From Verrucomicrobiota bacterium (GTDB taxonomy: Bacteria; Verrucomicrobiota; Kiritimatiellia; JAKQHR01), in contig JAKQHR010000136.1 in NCBI GenBank assembly GCA_029557905.1, forward strand, positions 1 to 52,744: a DNA stretch of 52,744 bases, read 5' to 3'. The translations under genes were made by a program, and so were the position numbers. Position 1 is the stretch's first letter. Every line of letters starts with the position of its first letter. A model generated the notes under the pieces. That model made no database searches. It had not been told where the DNA came from and saw only the letters and a list, made by a program, of their open reading frames with translations. This document shows, one piece after another, positions 33,591-42,306 of this stretch.

Positions 33591-33647
33591 AGAAAGCGGC
33601 GCGGGATGGAGGCCTTTGCGGGCTTGCAGTTTTACTTCGCGGAGGGA

Positions 33648-34736
33648 TCAGGCTTTAATAAAGCCCATGATCCGCCGCGCGGCGATTTCTGCCCCGCCAG
33701 AGGGGAGTGTCTCTTTTGGAGGCGGGCAGTCGTCAAGGGCGTTGAGAAATGGTGCAAGATTTCCTGCATAGAGCTCAACCTGCGGAATGTGAACGGCGCG
33801 CATGTATTTATTTATGTTCTCCACCATGACCGGATATTCAATGAAATCCCTGCGGTCGGTGTAGATCATCGGTTTGCCGTTTGCCACGCATTCGGACATG
33901 ATGCCGAACCCCGGCTTGGTGATGACGGCGTCCGATGAGGCAAGTATTGTTGAAAACGGAAAACTGTCACGCGGGACCGGCCGGATGTTTTTCATTTTCC
34001 AGTTCATCGGCTCGACGACGAGGAATTCGCAGTCCGGAATCTGTTCGATCCGCGCCAGCGCATCGGGTTCCAGATCGAGCGATGTGAAAGATATCAGCAC
34101 CATTTTTTTTGAGGGATCGCATCCGAAGTGTTCGGCGATTTCCGCCCTGCGTGGAATTCCCGCGCGGGCCAGCAGGGGAACATCCTCGATCACGCGGAAA
34201 TTCTTCATCTCCTCCGCGAACGGGAGGCGCAGCAGCATATCCGCCTGCGCGTAGGCTCCGGCAAAGGAGTCCACAACGGGCTGCCAGCGCCGGTCGTTTT
34301 CCGCGAATGCGGAATAGATCCAGTCCCAGCCGAAATTGCCGACGGCCACCGCCGGCCGGCCGGCCTTTTTTGCGGCCCGGAGCGGAATGCCGGGTATGTC
34401 TGCGGCGACGGCCCGGACATCCGCCAGACGCAGCCACGCGGCTTCCTCCTGCACCAGGTCATTTTCGCGTGAAACAATCTGCTGCATTTCACGGAGCGTT
34501 GCTTCCACGTCCACCTGAACGGAATCAAGCTGGATCATTCCCGTGTCAAATGCCCTGTTGCGGATGCGCACACGGTTCATGCGGCGGATTCGGACGGAAA
34601 AAAGCGAGGCGGGCAGGGCGGTCACCAGTTCGACTTCGAGGCCGGGATTCTGTTCCAGAAGCGCGTTGAGGATGTCGCAGGTCCGCACGCCGTGGCCGAA
34701 ACCGTGCGCCGTGACGTAATAGGCCAGCCTGCTCAT
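33648..34736 (-). CDS. MurG-like GT-B glycosyltransferase related to the L-arabinokinase N-terminal domain
   Basis: The 362-residue protein begins MSRLAYYVTAHGFGHGVRTCDILNAL, the hallmark of the glycosyltransferase-like N-terminal part of L-arabinokinase. The C-terminal Rossmann domain has KKMVLISFTSLDLEPDAL, CEFLVVEP and AVITKPGFGIMSECVANGKPMIYTDR, the donor-binding part of GT28/GT1-like enzymes, where Lys-Pro-Gly-Phe-Gly and Glu contact the sugar nucleotide. It may sense or transfer a sugar; the substrate is unknown. It is the last of six genes in the hom operon, two bases below the PPC gene. Confidence 0.75.
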   Translation of the reverse strand: MSRLAYYVTAHGFGHGVRTCDILNALLEQNPGLEVELVTALPASLFSVRIRRMNRVRIRNRAFDTGMIQLDSVQVDVEATLREMQQIVSRENDLVQEEAAWLRLADVRAVAADIPGIPLRAAKKAGRPAVAVGNFGWDWIYSAFAENDRRWQPVVDSFAGAYAQADMLLRLPFAEEMKNFRVIEDVPLLARAGIPRRAEIAEHFGCDPSKKMVLISFTSLDLEPDALARIEQIPDCEFLVVEPMNWKMKNIRPVPRDSFPFSTILASSDAVITKPGFGIMSECVANGKPMIYTDRRDFIEYPVMVENINKYMRAVHIPQVELYAGNLAPFLNALDDCPPPKETLPSGGAEIAARRIMGFIKA

Positions 34737-34738
34737 GG

Positions 34739-35185
34739 TCAGCGGGGCTGCATCAGTTCGAAGCCTGTGGCTGGTTCAAATCGGCGCACGGCAGTCGAAT
34801 CGAGCAGTTCGAAAAGGATAACTTCCAGCACGTGCCAGACCTTCACGCCCTTGCGGATGCATCCCGTGACCGTTTGGTCCCTGCGGCCCGCGGCCATGTG
34901 CATGTGGATGATCATTTCGCCCTTTTCATTCGGAAAGAGTGTGCCGGTTCCCGCGACCTCATGCACGCCCGTCAGCACGTGTTCGAGAGGGTTCACATCC
35001 TTTCCCCGGCCGGTTTCCGGTCCGACGACGAAGCGGCTTCCCTCATCGGCGCCGCCCACAGCGATCAGCGCGGCCGCATGGATTCCGTGCTCATGCGCGA
35101 ATCTCTCAATGGTCTCATGGACCACATCGCCGTCCTCCAGCCGGAGGATAAAAACGCGCCCATGCTTTGCCTCGGAATATTTCAC
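34739..35185 (-). CDS. PPC (DUF296) domain protein
   Basis: A GTG start at 35185 lies seven bases below the valS stop, with GGAGAG overlapping the end of valS. The 148-residue product is a complete PPC domain: FILRLEDGDVVHETIERFAHEHGIHAAALIAVGGADEG at the N-terminus, and MIIHMHMAAGRRDQTVTGCI near 90-110, where the conserved HxH region binds metal in bacterial members. These form trimers and some bind DNA; plant relatives have AT-hooks, which this one lacks. Its place in the hom-cimA-valS operon suggests a regulatory or metabolic accessory, but nothing proves it. Confidence 0.85.
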   Translation of the reverse strand: MKYSEAKHGRVFILRLEDGDVVHETIERFAHEHGIHAAALIAVGGADEGSRFVVGPETGRGKDVNPLEHVLTGVHEVAGTGTLFPNEKGEMIIHMHMAAGRRDQTVTGCIRKGVKVWHVLEVILFELLDSTAVRRFEPATGFELMQPR

Positions 35186-35191
35186 GGCGCG

Positions 35192-37876
35192 TCACTCTCC
35201 CGACAGCGTGGCGATCAGCTTGCCGAGCTTCTCGCTTTTTTCGATGAGATCCTTCTTCATGTCCTGCTGCTTGGCGACGACGTCCTTCGGAGCCCGGCTG
35301 ATGAAGTCCATGTTCCCGAGCTTGCGCGTCACGCGCTGCAGGCTTTCGCTGACCTTGGCGAGCTGATCCTCCAGCCGCGCGCGTTCGGCGGCCGTGTCAA
35401 TCAGGCCCCTGATGGGCATGCAGACCATGCCCATGCGCGTCAGTCCGCTGGGCATGGCGGGAGGGGGCTCGCTGCTCTCGTCCACGGTGACTTTCCCGGC
35501 CCGCAGCAGGGACCGGACGGAATCCAGGTCGGCCTTGAGCCGTTCGGCCAGCTTTGCATCGGCGGGCCGGACAATGAATTCCACGTTGTGCTTCGGGAGC
35601 AGGTTGTAGTCGGCCATCAGGACCCGCGCCACGCGAATCAGGTCGTGCTTTGCGTCCACGTAGGCCACGGTGTCCTGGTCAATGCCCCAGTCCTCGAGTC
35701 CGGCGTCGTCGCGCGCCTGCGGCCAGGGCGCGCGCATGATGGTTTCGTGTTTCCGGTTGTATCCCATGCCGGTCCAGAGTTCCTCGGTGAGGAACGGCAT
35801 GATGGGGTGGAGCAGGCGCAGCGCGCTGGAGAAAGCATAGTGCATCACCGTGAGCACCTGCTGCTTGCGGCCGGCATCCTCGCCGTAGAGCACCTGCTTG
35901 GAGGACTCGACGTACCAGTCGCAGAACTGGTGCCAGAAGAACTCGTAGAGCGCCTTGGCGGTGTCGTTGAACCGGAAGCGCTCGAGGCTTTCGGTGCAGG
36001 CAGAGATGGTCTCGTTGAGCTTGGCGAGGATGTGCGCGTCGTCCGGGCTCAGGCTGCCCGCCGTGAACTCCGGATTGTCGAAGCCTTCCGGAAGCTCTGG
36101 AGACTGCATCTGCATATAGCGCGCCGCGTTCCATATCTTGGTGCCGAAGTTCCGGCCGATTTCAAACTTGTCATCCGAAAGAAAGACATCCTGGCCGGTT
36201 GCGGTCAGCATAATCAGGCTGAAGCGGAGCGCGTCGGCGCTGTATTTCTCGATGATCGTCAGCGGATCAATGGAGTTGCCGAGGCTCTTGCTCATCTTGC
36301 GGCCGGTGTCGTCGCGGACCGTGCCGTGGATGTAGACATCGGTGAAGGGGATGTCGTCCATGAATTCCATGCCGGCCATGATCATGCGGGCCACCCAGAA
36401 GAAAATGATTTCCGAGGCCGTGACCAGCGAGGCGGTCGGATAATAGAACTTCAGATCCTCGTTTTCCTCCGGCCAGCCGAAAACGCTGAACGGCCACAGC
36501 CACGAGGAGAACCACGTGTCCAGCACGTCCTCGTCCTGGCGGATGCCGGCGTCGCCGCATTCCGGGCACTGATTGGGCTGGCCTTTGGCCGCCCACTCGT
36601 GCCCGCAGGCGTCGCAGTAGAACACGGGGATGCGGTGGCCCCACCAGATCTGGCGTGAAATGCACCAGTCGCGGATGTTTTCCATCCATTCGGTATAGAC
36701 CTTGGTCCAGCGGTCGGGCACGAAGCGGATCCGGCCGGCCTGAACGGCTTCGAGGGCGGGCCCGGCCAGCGGTTTCATTTTCACAAACCACTGCGGAGAC
36801 AGGCGCGGCTCGACCATCGTGTGGCACCGGTAGCAGTGGCCGACGGCGTTGGCGTGATCCTCGATCTTGTCAATCAGTCCGGCCTCCTCGAGGTCGGCCA
36901 GGATTTTCTTGCGGCACTCAAAGCGGTCCATGCCGGCATAGGGGCCCGCCGCCTCGTTCATGGTGCCGTCATCGTTCATGACGTTGATTTCGGGGAGGCC
37001 GTGGCGGCGTCCCATTTCAAAGTCGTTGGGGTCGTGCGCGGGCGTCACCTTGACCAGGCCCGTGCCGAACGCGGGGTCCACAAAATCGTCCTGGATCACC
37101 TTCAGTTCGCGCTTCAGGATGGGCAGCTCAAGGGTTTTCTCAAGCAGGCTGCCGTAGCGCTCGTCACGCGGATTGACGGCCACGGCCACATCGCCGAGCA
37201 GCGTTTCGGGCCGTGTGGTGGCCACGACCACGTAGTCCTTCTTGCGCTTTCCGCCCTTGATGGGATAGCGGATATGGTACAGTTTCCCGGCCTGGTCGCG
37301 ATGCTCGCTCTCCTCGTCGGAAAGAGCGGTCTGGCAGCGCGGACACCAGTTGATGATGTAGTTCCCGCGGTAGATCAGCTTCTTTTCATAGAGCCGGATG
37401 AACACTTCCGCGACAGCGCTGCTCAGGCCTTCGTCCATGGTGAAGCGCTCGCGGTCCCAGTCGCAGGAGGCCCCAAGCTTCTTGAGCTGACCGATGATGG
37501 TTTCGCCGTACTGCTCGCGCCACTGCCACACGCGCTGGATGAACGCTTCGCGGCCGAGATGGTCGCGGGTGAGTTTCTCCTTGTGGAGCATGCGCTCCAC
37601 GACGTTCTGGGTTGCGATGCCCGCGTGGTCGGTGCCGGGCACCCACAGGGCATTCCGGCCCTGCATGCGCCGCCAGCGGACCAGCACGTCCTGAATGGTG
37701 TTGTTCAGCGCGTGGCCCATGTGCAGAATGCCCGTCACGTTCGGCGGGGGAATCACAATGCAGTAGGGTTCGCCGCCCTCGTCAGACGAGGCATGGAAAT
37801 ATTTCTTTTCCAGCCAGCGGGCGTACCACTTTTCCTCGATATGTTTCGGATCGTAGTTTTTTTCTAGCTGATTCAT
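35192..37876 (-). CDS. valS: Valyl-tRNA synthetase
   Basis: The 894-residue class I enzyme charges tRNA-Val. The ATG at 37876 overlaps the cimA stop (ATGA). The HIGH motif appears as HMGHAL near 46, followed by GTDHAGIATQ. A zinc-binding editing-associated region includes CPRCQTALSDEE. The editing domain has TTRPETLLGDVAVAVNP. The KMSKS loop is RKMSKSLGNSIDP near 545. The C-terminal coiled coil (ERARLEDQLAKVSESLQRVTRKLGN) is the usual ValRS tRNA-binding arm. Placing valS after hom and cimA ties Val/Ile synthesis to its tRNA charging. Confidence 0.96.
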   Translation of the reverse strand: MNQLEKNYDPKHIEEKWYARWLEKKYFHASSDEGGEPYCIVIPPPNVTGILHMGHALNNTIQDVLVRWRRMQGRNALWVPGTDHAGIATQNVVERMLHKEKLTRDHLGREAFIQRVWQWREQYGETIIGQLKKLGASCDWDRERFTMDEGLSSAVAEVFIRLYEKKLIYRGNYIINWCPRCQTALSDEESEHRDQAGKLYHIRYPIKGGKRKKDYVVVATTRPETLLGDVAVAVNPRDERYGSLLEKTLELPILKRELKVIQDDFVDPAFGTGLVKVTPAHDPNDFEMGRRHGLPEINVMNDDGTMNEAAGPYAGMDRFECRKKILADLEEAGLIDKIEDHANAVGHCYRCHTMVEPRLSPQWFVKMKPLAGPALEAVQAGRIRFVPDRWTKVYTEWMENIRDWCISRQIWWGHRIPVFYCDACGHEWAAKGQPNQCPECGDAGIRQDEDVLDTWFSSWLWPFSVFGWPEENEDLKFYYPTASLVTASEIIFFWVARMIMAGMEFMDDIPFTDVYIHGTVRDDTGRKMSKSLGNSIDPLTIIEKYSADALRFSLIMLTATGQDVFLSDDKFEIGRNFGTKIWNAARYMQMQSPELPEGFDNPEFTAGSLSPDDAHILAKLNETISACTESLERFRFNDTAKALYEFFWHQFCDWYVESSKQVLYGEDAGRKQQVLTVMHYAFSSALRLLHPIMPFLTEELWTGMGYNRKHETIMRAPWPQARDDAGLEDWGIDQDTVAYVDAKHDLIRVARVLMADYNLLPKHNVEFIVRPADAKLAERLKADLDSVRSLLRAGKVTVDESSEPPPAMPSGLTRMGMVCMPIRGLIDTAAERARLEDQLAKVSESLQRVTRKLGNMDFISRAPKDVVAKQQDMKKDLIEKSEKLGKLIATLSGE

Positions 37877-39453
37877 TTCTTGTTGTTCTTCTCTTCCAGC
37901 AGGAGCTTGTATTCCACGCTGTCCACCAGCGCCTCCCATGATGCTTCAATCAGGTTTTCGGACACGCCGACCGTGCCCCAGGTCTGTTTCCCGTCGGAGG
38001 ACTCGATCAGCACGCGTGTCTTGGCCGCGGTGGCCGTTTCAGGATCGAGGATGCGCACCTGATAGTCGCGCAGCGTCACTTCGCTGATGGACGGATAAAA
38101 GGCCGTCAGCGCCTTGCGCATGGCCTGGTTCAGCGCATCCACCGGGCCGTCGCCTTCGCCCACGGTGTGGGCTTCCTGGTCCTTCACCGTCAGCTTGATG
38201 GAGGCCTCGGAGATGCAGGGCTCGTCCTTGTGCCGTTTTTCGACAATCACGCGGAACCCTTCGAGGTTGAAGAACGGCTTGTGCGACTTGAGGAGCTTCT
38301 GGATCATCAGTTCAAACGAGGCTTCAGCGGCCTCGAACTCATAGCCGTTTTTCTCCATGTGCTCGAGCTGCTTCAGGATGTTCTTCACCTCGGGTGATTT
38401 CTTGTCCACATTGAGGCCCATCTCAACGGCCTTCAGGAAGACGTTGCTTGCGCCGGAGAGTTCGGAAATCAGCACACGCCGCTTGTTGCCGACCTGCTCC
38501 GGGCTGATGTGCTCGAAGCTGAGCGGATTTTTGCGCACGCCGTCCACATGCATGCCGGCCTTGTGCGCAAAGGCGCTGTCGCCGACGAACGGGGACTTGG
38601 CATTGAGCCGCTGGTTGGCGATTTCGGAGACAAACTGGGCCACTTCGCGCAGCTTGACCAGCCGCCCTTCCGGCAGGCATTCCCGGCCCATTTTGAGGAT
38701 GAGGTTCGGGATGATCGAAATCAGGTTGGCGTTTCCGCAGCGCTCGCCGATGCCGTTGATGGTGCCCTGCACATGCACGGCGCCCGCGCCGATCGCGGCC
38801 AGTGAATTGGCCACGCCGGTTTCTGAATCGTTGTGGGCATGGATGCCGACGGCCGCCGGGACGGCCTTGACGACCTCGGCGGTGATCCGCGCGATTTCGC
38901 CGGGGAGCATGCCGCCGTTGGTGTCGCACAGCACAATCATGTCCGCGCCGGCCTGCGCGGCCGCCTGCAGGGTGCGCAGCGCATAGTCGGCGGAATCCCG
39001 GTAGCCGTCGAAGAAGTGCTCGGCGTCATAGATCACTTCCTTGCCGTGTTCTTTCATAAAGCGCACGGTGTCGGCGATCATGGCGCAGTTTTCCTCCTCG
39101 GTGGTGTGCAGCACATCGCGGACGTGCAGCTTCCAGCTCTTCCCGAAAAAGGTCACAACGGACGTATCCGCCTCCAGCAGCGCCAGCAGGCCGGCGTCCG
39201 CGCCCGCCGCGATCCCGGCGCGGCGCGTGCTTCCGAACGCGGCGATTTTGGAGTGCTGGAGATTTTCCTTTTTGATCTCCTTGAAAAAAGCCATGTCTTT
39301 TGGATTCGAGGCCGCGAAGCCTCCCTCGATATAGTCAATGCCGAACGCGTCCAGGCATTTGGCGATGCGGATTTTCCCGATGCCGGAAAAGGAAACGCCT
39401 TCCGCCTGCGCTCCGTCGCGCAGCGTGGTGTCATAGATGGCTACTTTGCTCAT
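37873..39453 (-). CDS. cimA: Citramalate synthase
   Basis: The 526-residue enzyme condenses pyruvate with acetyl-CoA to give citramalate, the threonine-independent entry to isoleucine synthesis. The N-terminal TIM barrel shows YDTTLRDGAQAEGVSF, DAEHFFDGYRDS, and VLCDTNGGMLP, HAHNDSETGVANSLAAI with the metal ligands, and GNANLISIIPNL. The regulatory C-terminal LeuA-dimer domain (residues about 390-515) is present, which suggests feedback control by isoleucine. CimA rather than 2-isopropylmalate synthase is indicated by FGSTRRAGI and GYRDS. A GGAGG ribosome binding site precedes the ATG. Confidence 0.93.
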   Translation of the reverse strand: MSKVAIYDTTLRDGAQAEGVSFSGIGKIRIAKCLDAFGIDYIEGGFAASNPKDMAFFKEIKKENLQHSKIAAFGSTRRAGIAAGADAGLLALLEADTSVVTFFGKSWKLHVRDVLHTTEEENCAMIADTVRFMKEHGKEVIYDAEHFFDGYRDSADYALRTLQAAAQAGADMIVLCDTNGGMLPGEIARITAEVVKAVPAAVGIHAHNDSETGVANSLAAIGAGAVHVQGTINGIGERCGNANLISIIPNLILKMGRECLPEGRLVKLREVAQFVSEIANQRLNAKSPFVGDSAFAHKAGMHVDGVRKNPLSFEHISPEQVGNKRRVLISELSGASNVFLKAVEMGLNVDKKSPEVKNILKQLEHMEKNGYEFEAAEASFELMIQKLLKSHKPFFNLEGFRVIVEKRHKDEPCISEASIKLTVKDQEAHTVGEGDGPVDALNQAMRKALTAFYPSISEVTLRDYQVRILDPETATAAKTRVLIESSDGKQTWGTVGVSENLIEASWEALVDSVEYKLLLEEKNNKK

Positions 39454-39468
39454 AACTTCCTCCTGCCG

Positions 39469-40653
39469 CTATTCCAGAAGATCCGCAAGCCGGCTGAGCT
39501 TCACGCTGCCCAGCGCCCCGCGGGCGGCTTCTTCTTCATTCCAGTTTTGTGTTTCGTCCGCTCCGATTCCGTCGCCGGCCAGCACGAACGGGATTCGTCC
39601 GGCTTCCGGCAGGCCCGTTGGGGTGGAGACCCCCCGGTTGGCGGCGAGGATGATCCGGCAGGGGCGGTGCGCCGCCAGCACGTCTGACAGCGGCCCCAGC
39701 AGATTGGCATCCATGGCCTCGATGGCCCGGACTTTTTCCACCGCGCTGCCGTAGCGTCCGCCGGGTCTCGGCGCGCCCGCATAGACCAGCAGCAGATCCT
39801 TCTGCCGGAGTTCCTGCACCAGAAGCGGAAGATTGAAGGCCATGCCGCCGCCGGCCGTCCACACATCCCTCATTTCGATGGTTTCCATCCCGGCCAGGCG
39901 GGCAAGGCCGGCAGCCATCGGACACTGGGTCAGCATGGCGCCGCTGATGCGAAACCCGGTGAAGAGTTCATGCATGCCGCTCATGGGGCCGCCGCCCCAC
40001 AGCCAAAGCGCGTTGGCGGGATTCTCGCCCAGGTCCACCCGGATTTCATTCAGCGGCTGGCTATCCAGTATCCGGCGGGATCTTTCGAAAATATCGCGCA
40101 CGATGTTGTCCGCCCTTGAGCGCCGGATGAACTCGTCCGCGCGGGCGCCTTCGGAAAGATGGGGAGGGTGCCCCGGCTGCGGACGGGCCCCGCCGGCCGT
40201 GGAATAGAGCACCAGCAGCCGGGACGGCTCCGTGGCGGCAAACCGGACCCGCTGCGCATCCCATTCCCGCTGAAGCTGTTCAGCGAGCCATCGGGTTTCT
40301 TCAAGTGAAAGCGACCGGACCAGGCTGTCGCGGAGCACGTCGCCGTCCATGGTCACGAAATGTCCGCACCAGGCGAAATCGTAGTCGGAGAGGTCAATGC
40401 CGGAGGCCATGGCTTCGAGCGGTCCCTGCCGGAGCGCCGAGGCCTGTTCGCGGGTCATGCCGGCAAAGAGTCCCAGAAGCTGTTCGCCGTGGTCTTCAGT
40501 TCCGGCCCGGGGCAGGGTCAGCAGCCCGGTCTGTCCGGTTTGCGCAAGCCGCGAGGCAAACGGGCAGCGCGCGGTCTGAAGCGGGGTCCGGCCGTCCAGT
40601 TCCTCCAGCGGGGCATCCGCCACGCTGTCGCAGACTATGATTATCTTCTTCAT
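39469..40653 (-). CDS. ApgM-family phosphoglycerate mutase-like protein, candidate homoserine kinase
   Basis: The 394-residue protein belongs to the archaeal-type cofactor-independent phosphoglycerate mutase group in the alkaline phosphatase superfamily. It starts MKKIIIVCDSVADAPLEELDGRTPLQTA, a variant of the GDGMAD metal motif. The usual nucleophile block GSDTA reads RAGTEDHGEQLLGL here, so Thr may replace Ser. Conserved later parts include LWLWGGGPM, AGLARLAGME, and DLLLVYAGAPRPGGRYG. It starts five bases after hom, before cimA. In Bacteroides and some other bacteria a member of this family has been reported to act as homoserine kinase; position supports that here. A mutase role cannot be excluded. 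Confidence 0.8.
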   Translation of the reverse strand: MKKIIIVCDSVADAPLEELDGRTPLQTARCPFASRLAQTGQTGLLTLPRAGTEDHGEQLLGLFAGMTREQASALRQGPLEAMASGIDLSDYDFAWCGHFVTMDGDVLRDSLVRSLSLEETRWLAEQLQREWDAQRVRFAATEPSRLLVLYSTAGGARPQPGHPPHLSEGARADEFIRRSRADNIVRDIFERSRRILDSQPLNEIRVDLGENPANALWLWGGGPMSGMHELFTGFRISGAMLTQCPMAAGLARLAGMETIEMRDVWTAGGGMAFNLPLLVQELRQKDLLLVYAGAPRPGGRYGSAVEKVRAIEAMDANLLGPLSDVLAAHRPCRIILAANRGVSTPTGLPEAGRIPFVLAGDGIGADETQNWNEEEAARGALGSVKLSRLADLLE

Positions 40654-40658
40654 CCGGT

Positions 40659-41960
40659 CTATTCAAAATCCTCAATGGCCATGCGGATAGTGCGGGCGCC
40701 GACCACGTCGAGCGCGTCTATGATCCGCAGCGCCTGCCGGAATTTCTTTTCCGGCGCGCGGTGGGTCACCACAATCACGGGAGCGTAATCGCAGCCCTCG
40801 CCGGGCTTGTTCTGGATCACCGAGGCAATGCTGATTCCGTTCTCGCCCAGCACCTGGGCCACCTGGGCCAGCACACAGGGGTGATCCTTGAGGGACATGC
40901 GCAGATAGCAGCATGACTCCAGATCCTCGAGCTTCTTCATCTTTCCGTATTCGCCGTGGCGCACGAGGGCGGGCACGCGCAGGTTGGAGCTGCTGGCCAG
41001 GTTGCGGGCGACATCGGCCAGATCGCTGACCACGGCGCTGGCCGTGGGCAGACGCCCCGCGCCGCGCCCGTAATAGAGGGTGTCTCCGACCACGTCCCCC
41101 CGCACCATCAGGGCGTTGAAGGTTCCGCTGACCGAGGCCAGCATGTGTCCCAGCGGCACAAGGGTGGGGCAGACGCGCACTTCGATGCCGTCCGCATGGT
41201 GGCGGATCTGCGCCAGGAGCTTGATGCGGTAGCCGAGTTCCTTCGCATAGCGGAGGTCCAGCGGATCAAGTCCGCGGATGCCTTCCACGTGGACCGCCTC
41301 CATCGGGACGGGAAACCCGTACGCCAGCGAGGCGAGGATCGCCGCCTTGTGGGCGGTGTCGATGCCGTCAATGTCAAGGCTCGGTTCGGCTTCGGCATAG
41401 CCCCGGGTCTGGGCGTCCGCCAGCACCTTCTCAAACGGAAGATTCTCCTGCTCCATCCGGGTGAGGATATAGTTGCAGGTGCCGTTCATGATGCCGTACA
41501 TGCTTTCTATGTGGTTGGCAATCAGGCCTTCGCGCAGACTGCGGATGACGGGGATCCCGCCGCATACGCTGGCCTCGTAATAAAGGTCGGCGCTGCTTTC
41601 GTCCGCGACGGCATAGAGTTCGTCGCCGTGCTCCGCCAGCAGGGCCTTGTTGGCGGTCACCACCGGTTTCCCGGCCCGCAGGGCTTTCAGGATCACCTCG
41701 CGGGCGGTCTTCACGCCGCCGATGAGCTCCACCACAATGTCCACGGCCGGATCGTCAATCACGGCCATCGCATCGCGGGTGAAGATGGAGGGGTCCACCT
41801 TCACGCCGCGGTCGCGGTCGAGGTCGAGGTCGGCCACCCTGCGGACTTCGATGCGGAGCCCCGTGCGCGCGGCGATCAGGTCGCCGTTGAGCTGAAGAGT
41901 TTCGATGACTCCGGCTCCGACGGTGCCGAATCCGAGAATGCCTACTCCATAAGTCTTCAT
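40659..41960 (-). CDS. hom: Homoserine dehydrogenase
   Basis: The ATG at 41960 gives 433 residues. The enzyme reduces aspartate semialdehyde to homoserine. Features are the NAD(P) motif GILGFGTVGAGVIE, ELIGGVKTAREVILKALRAGKPVVTANKALLAEHG, the catalytic region GIPVIRSLREGLIANHIESMYGIMNGTCNYILTRM near 150-185, and YAEAEPSLDIDGIDTAHKAAIL. A C-terminal ACT domain (about 350-430) suggests feedback by threonine. It heads a six-gene operon. An attenuator-like leader with a small Thr/Ile/Val peptide ORF lies directly upstream. Confidence 0.95.
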   Translation of the reverse strand: MKTYGVGILGFGTVGAGVIETLQLNGDLIAARTGLRIEVRRVADLDLDRDRGVKVDPSIFTRDAMAVIDDPAVDIVVELIGGVKTAREVILKALRAGKPVVTANKALLAEHGDELYAVADESSADLYYEASVCGGIPVIRSLREGLIANHIESMYGIMNGTCNYILTRMEQENLPFEKVLADAQTRGYAEAEPSLDIDGIDTAHKAAILASLAYGFPVPMEAVHVEGIRGLDPLDLRYAKELGYRIKLLAQIRHHADGIEVRVCPTLVPLGHMLASVSGTFNALMVRGDVVGDTLYYGRGAGRLPTASAVVSDLADVARNLASSSNLRVPALVRHGEYGKMKKLEDLESCCYLRMSLKDHPCVLAQVAQVLGENGISIASVIQNKPGEGCDYAPVIVVTHRAPEKKFRQALRIIDALDVVGARTIRMAIEDFE

Positions 41961-41975
41961 GTGTTCATTCCAGTT

Positions 41976-42066
41976 AAAAAAAAACCCCTCTTCCGAGGGG
42001 CGCAGAATCACAACCAGCCCCTCATCGGCCTTTGACTACAATGACATTGATAATGGTCCGGTTCAT
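41976..42066 (-). promoter_or_regulatory. Leader-peptide attenuator in front of hom
   Basis: The minus strand carries a small ORF (42066-42022), then GAGGGGC (42023-42017), GCCCCTC (42001-41995) and GAGGGG (41990-41985) followed by nine T (41984-41976). The first and second segments pair perfectly over seven bases (antiterminator); the second and third form a terminator with a four-base loop. The stop codon of the ORF overlaps the first segment, so a ribosome at the stop would block the antiterminator, while one stalled at the Ile/Val codons would leave it free. No segment 1:2 pause hairpin is clear. Confidence 0.75.
42022..42066 (-). CDS. Putative Thr/Ile/Val-rich leader peptide of the hom operon
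   Basis: The 14-codon ORF encodes MNRTIINVIVVKGR: three Ile, three Val and one Thr within eight residues. It is much like the leader peptides of the thr and ilv operons of enteric bacteria. It has no strong ribosome binding site, which lowers confidence, but its stop overlaps the antiterminator strand exactly as an attenuation model needs. It lies between malQ and hom. Confidence 0.6.
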   Translation of the reverse strand: MNRTIINVIVVKGR

Positions 42067-42188
42067 AAATAATGGAAAAAAGATTACCCCAACCGCCCCG
42101 GGTTTCAAGTAAAAACGGAGGAAAATGAGAGGACAGGAGACAGGAGTCAGGAATCGTGCACCAGTAAAGCCGCTTCAAGCCTTGGCCG

Positions 42189-42280
42189 ACCCCCGCGACC
42201 TTGTGTCGCGGGTGAAGAAGGCTGGGATCGCCTTTTTTGCTGCCTGACCTCTCGCTCCGGCGGGGCAAGCCCGCCGGGGG
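42189..42280. repeat. Two-hairpin interspersed repeat, copy 2 (A and B)
   Basis: Hairpin A (42192-42199 with 42205-42212, loop CTTGT) has the same stem and loop as the copy at 29307. Hairpin B (42257-42264 with 42270-42277, loop GCAAG) follows 65 bp on. Confidence 0.75.
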
Positions 42281-42306
42281 CGCAGACTTCGCTTTCCGTT
42301 TCGCTC

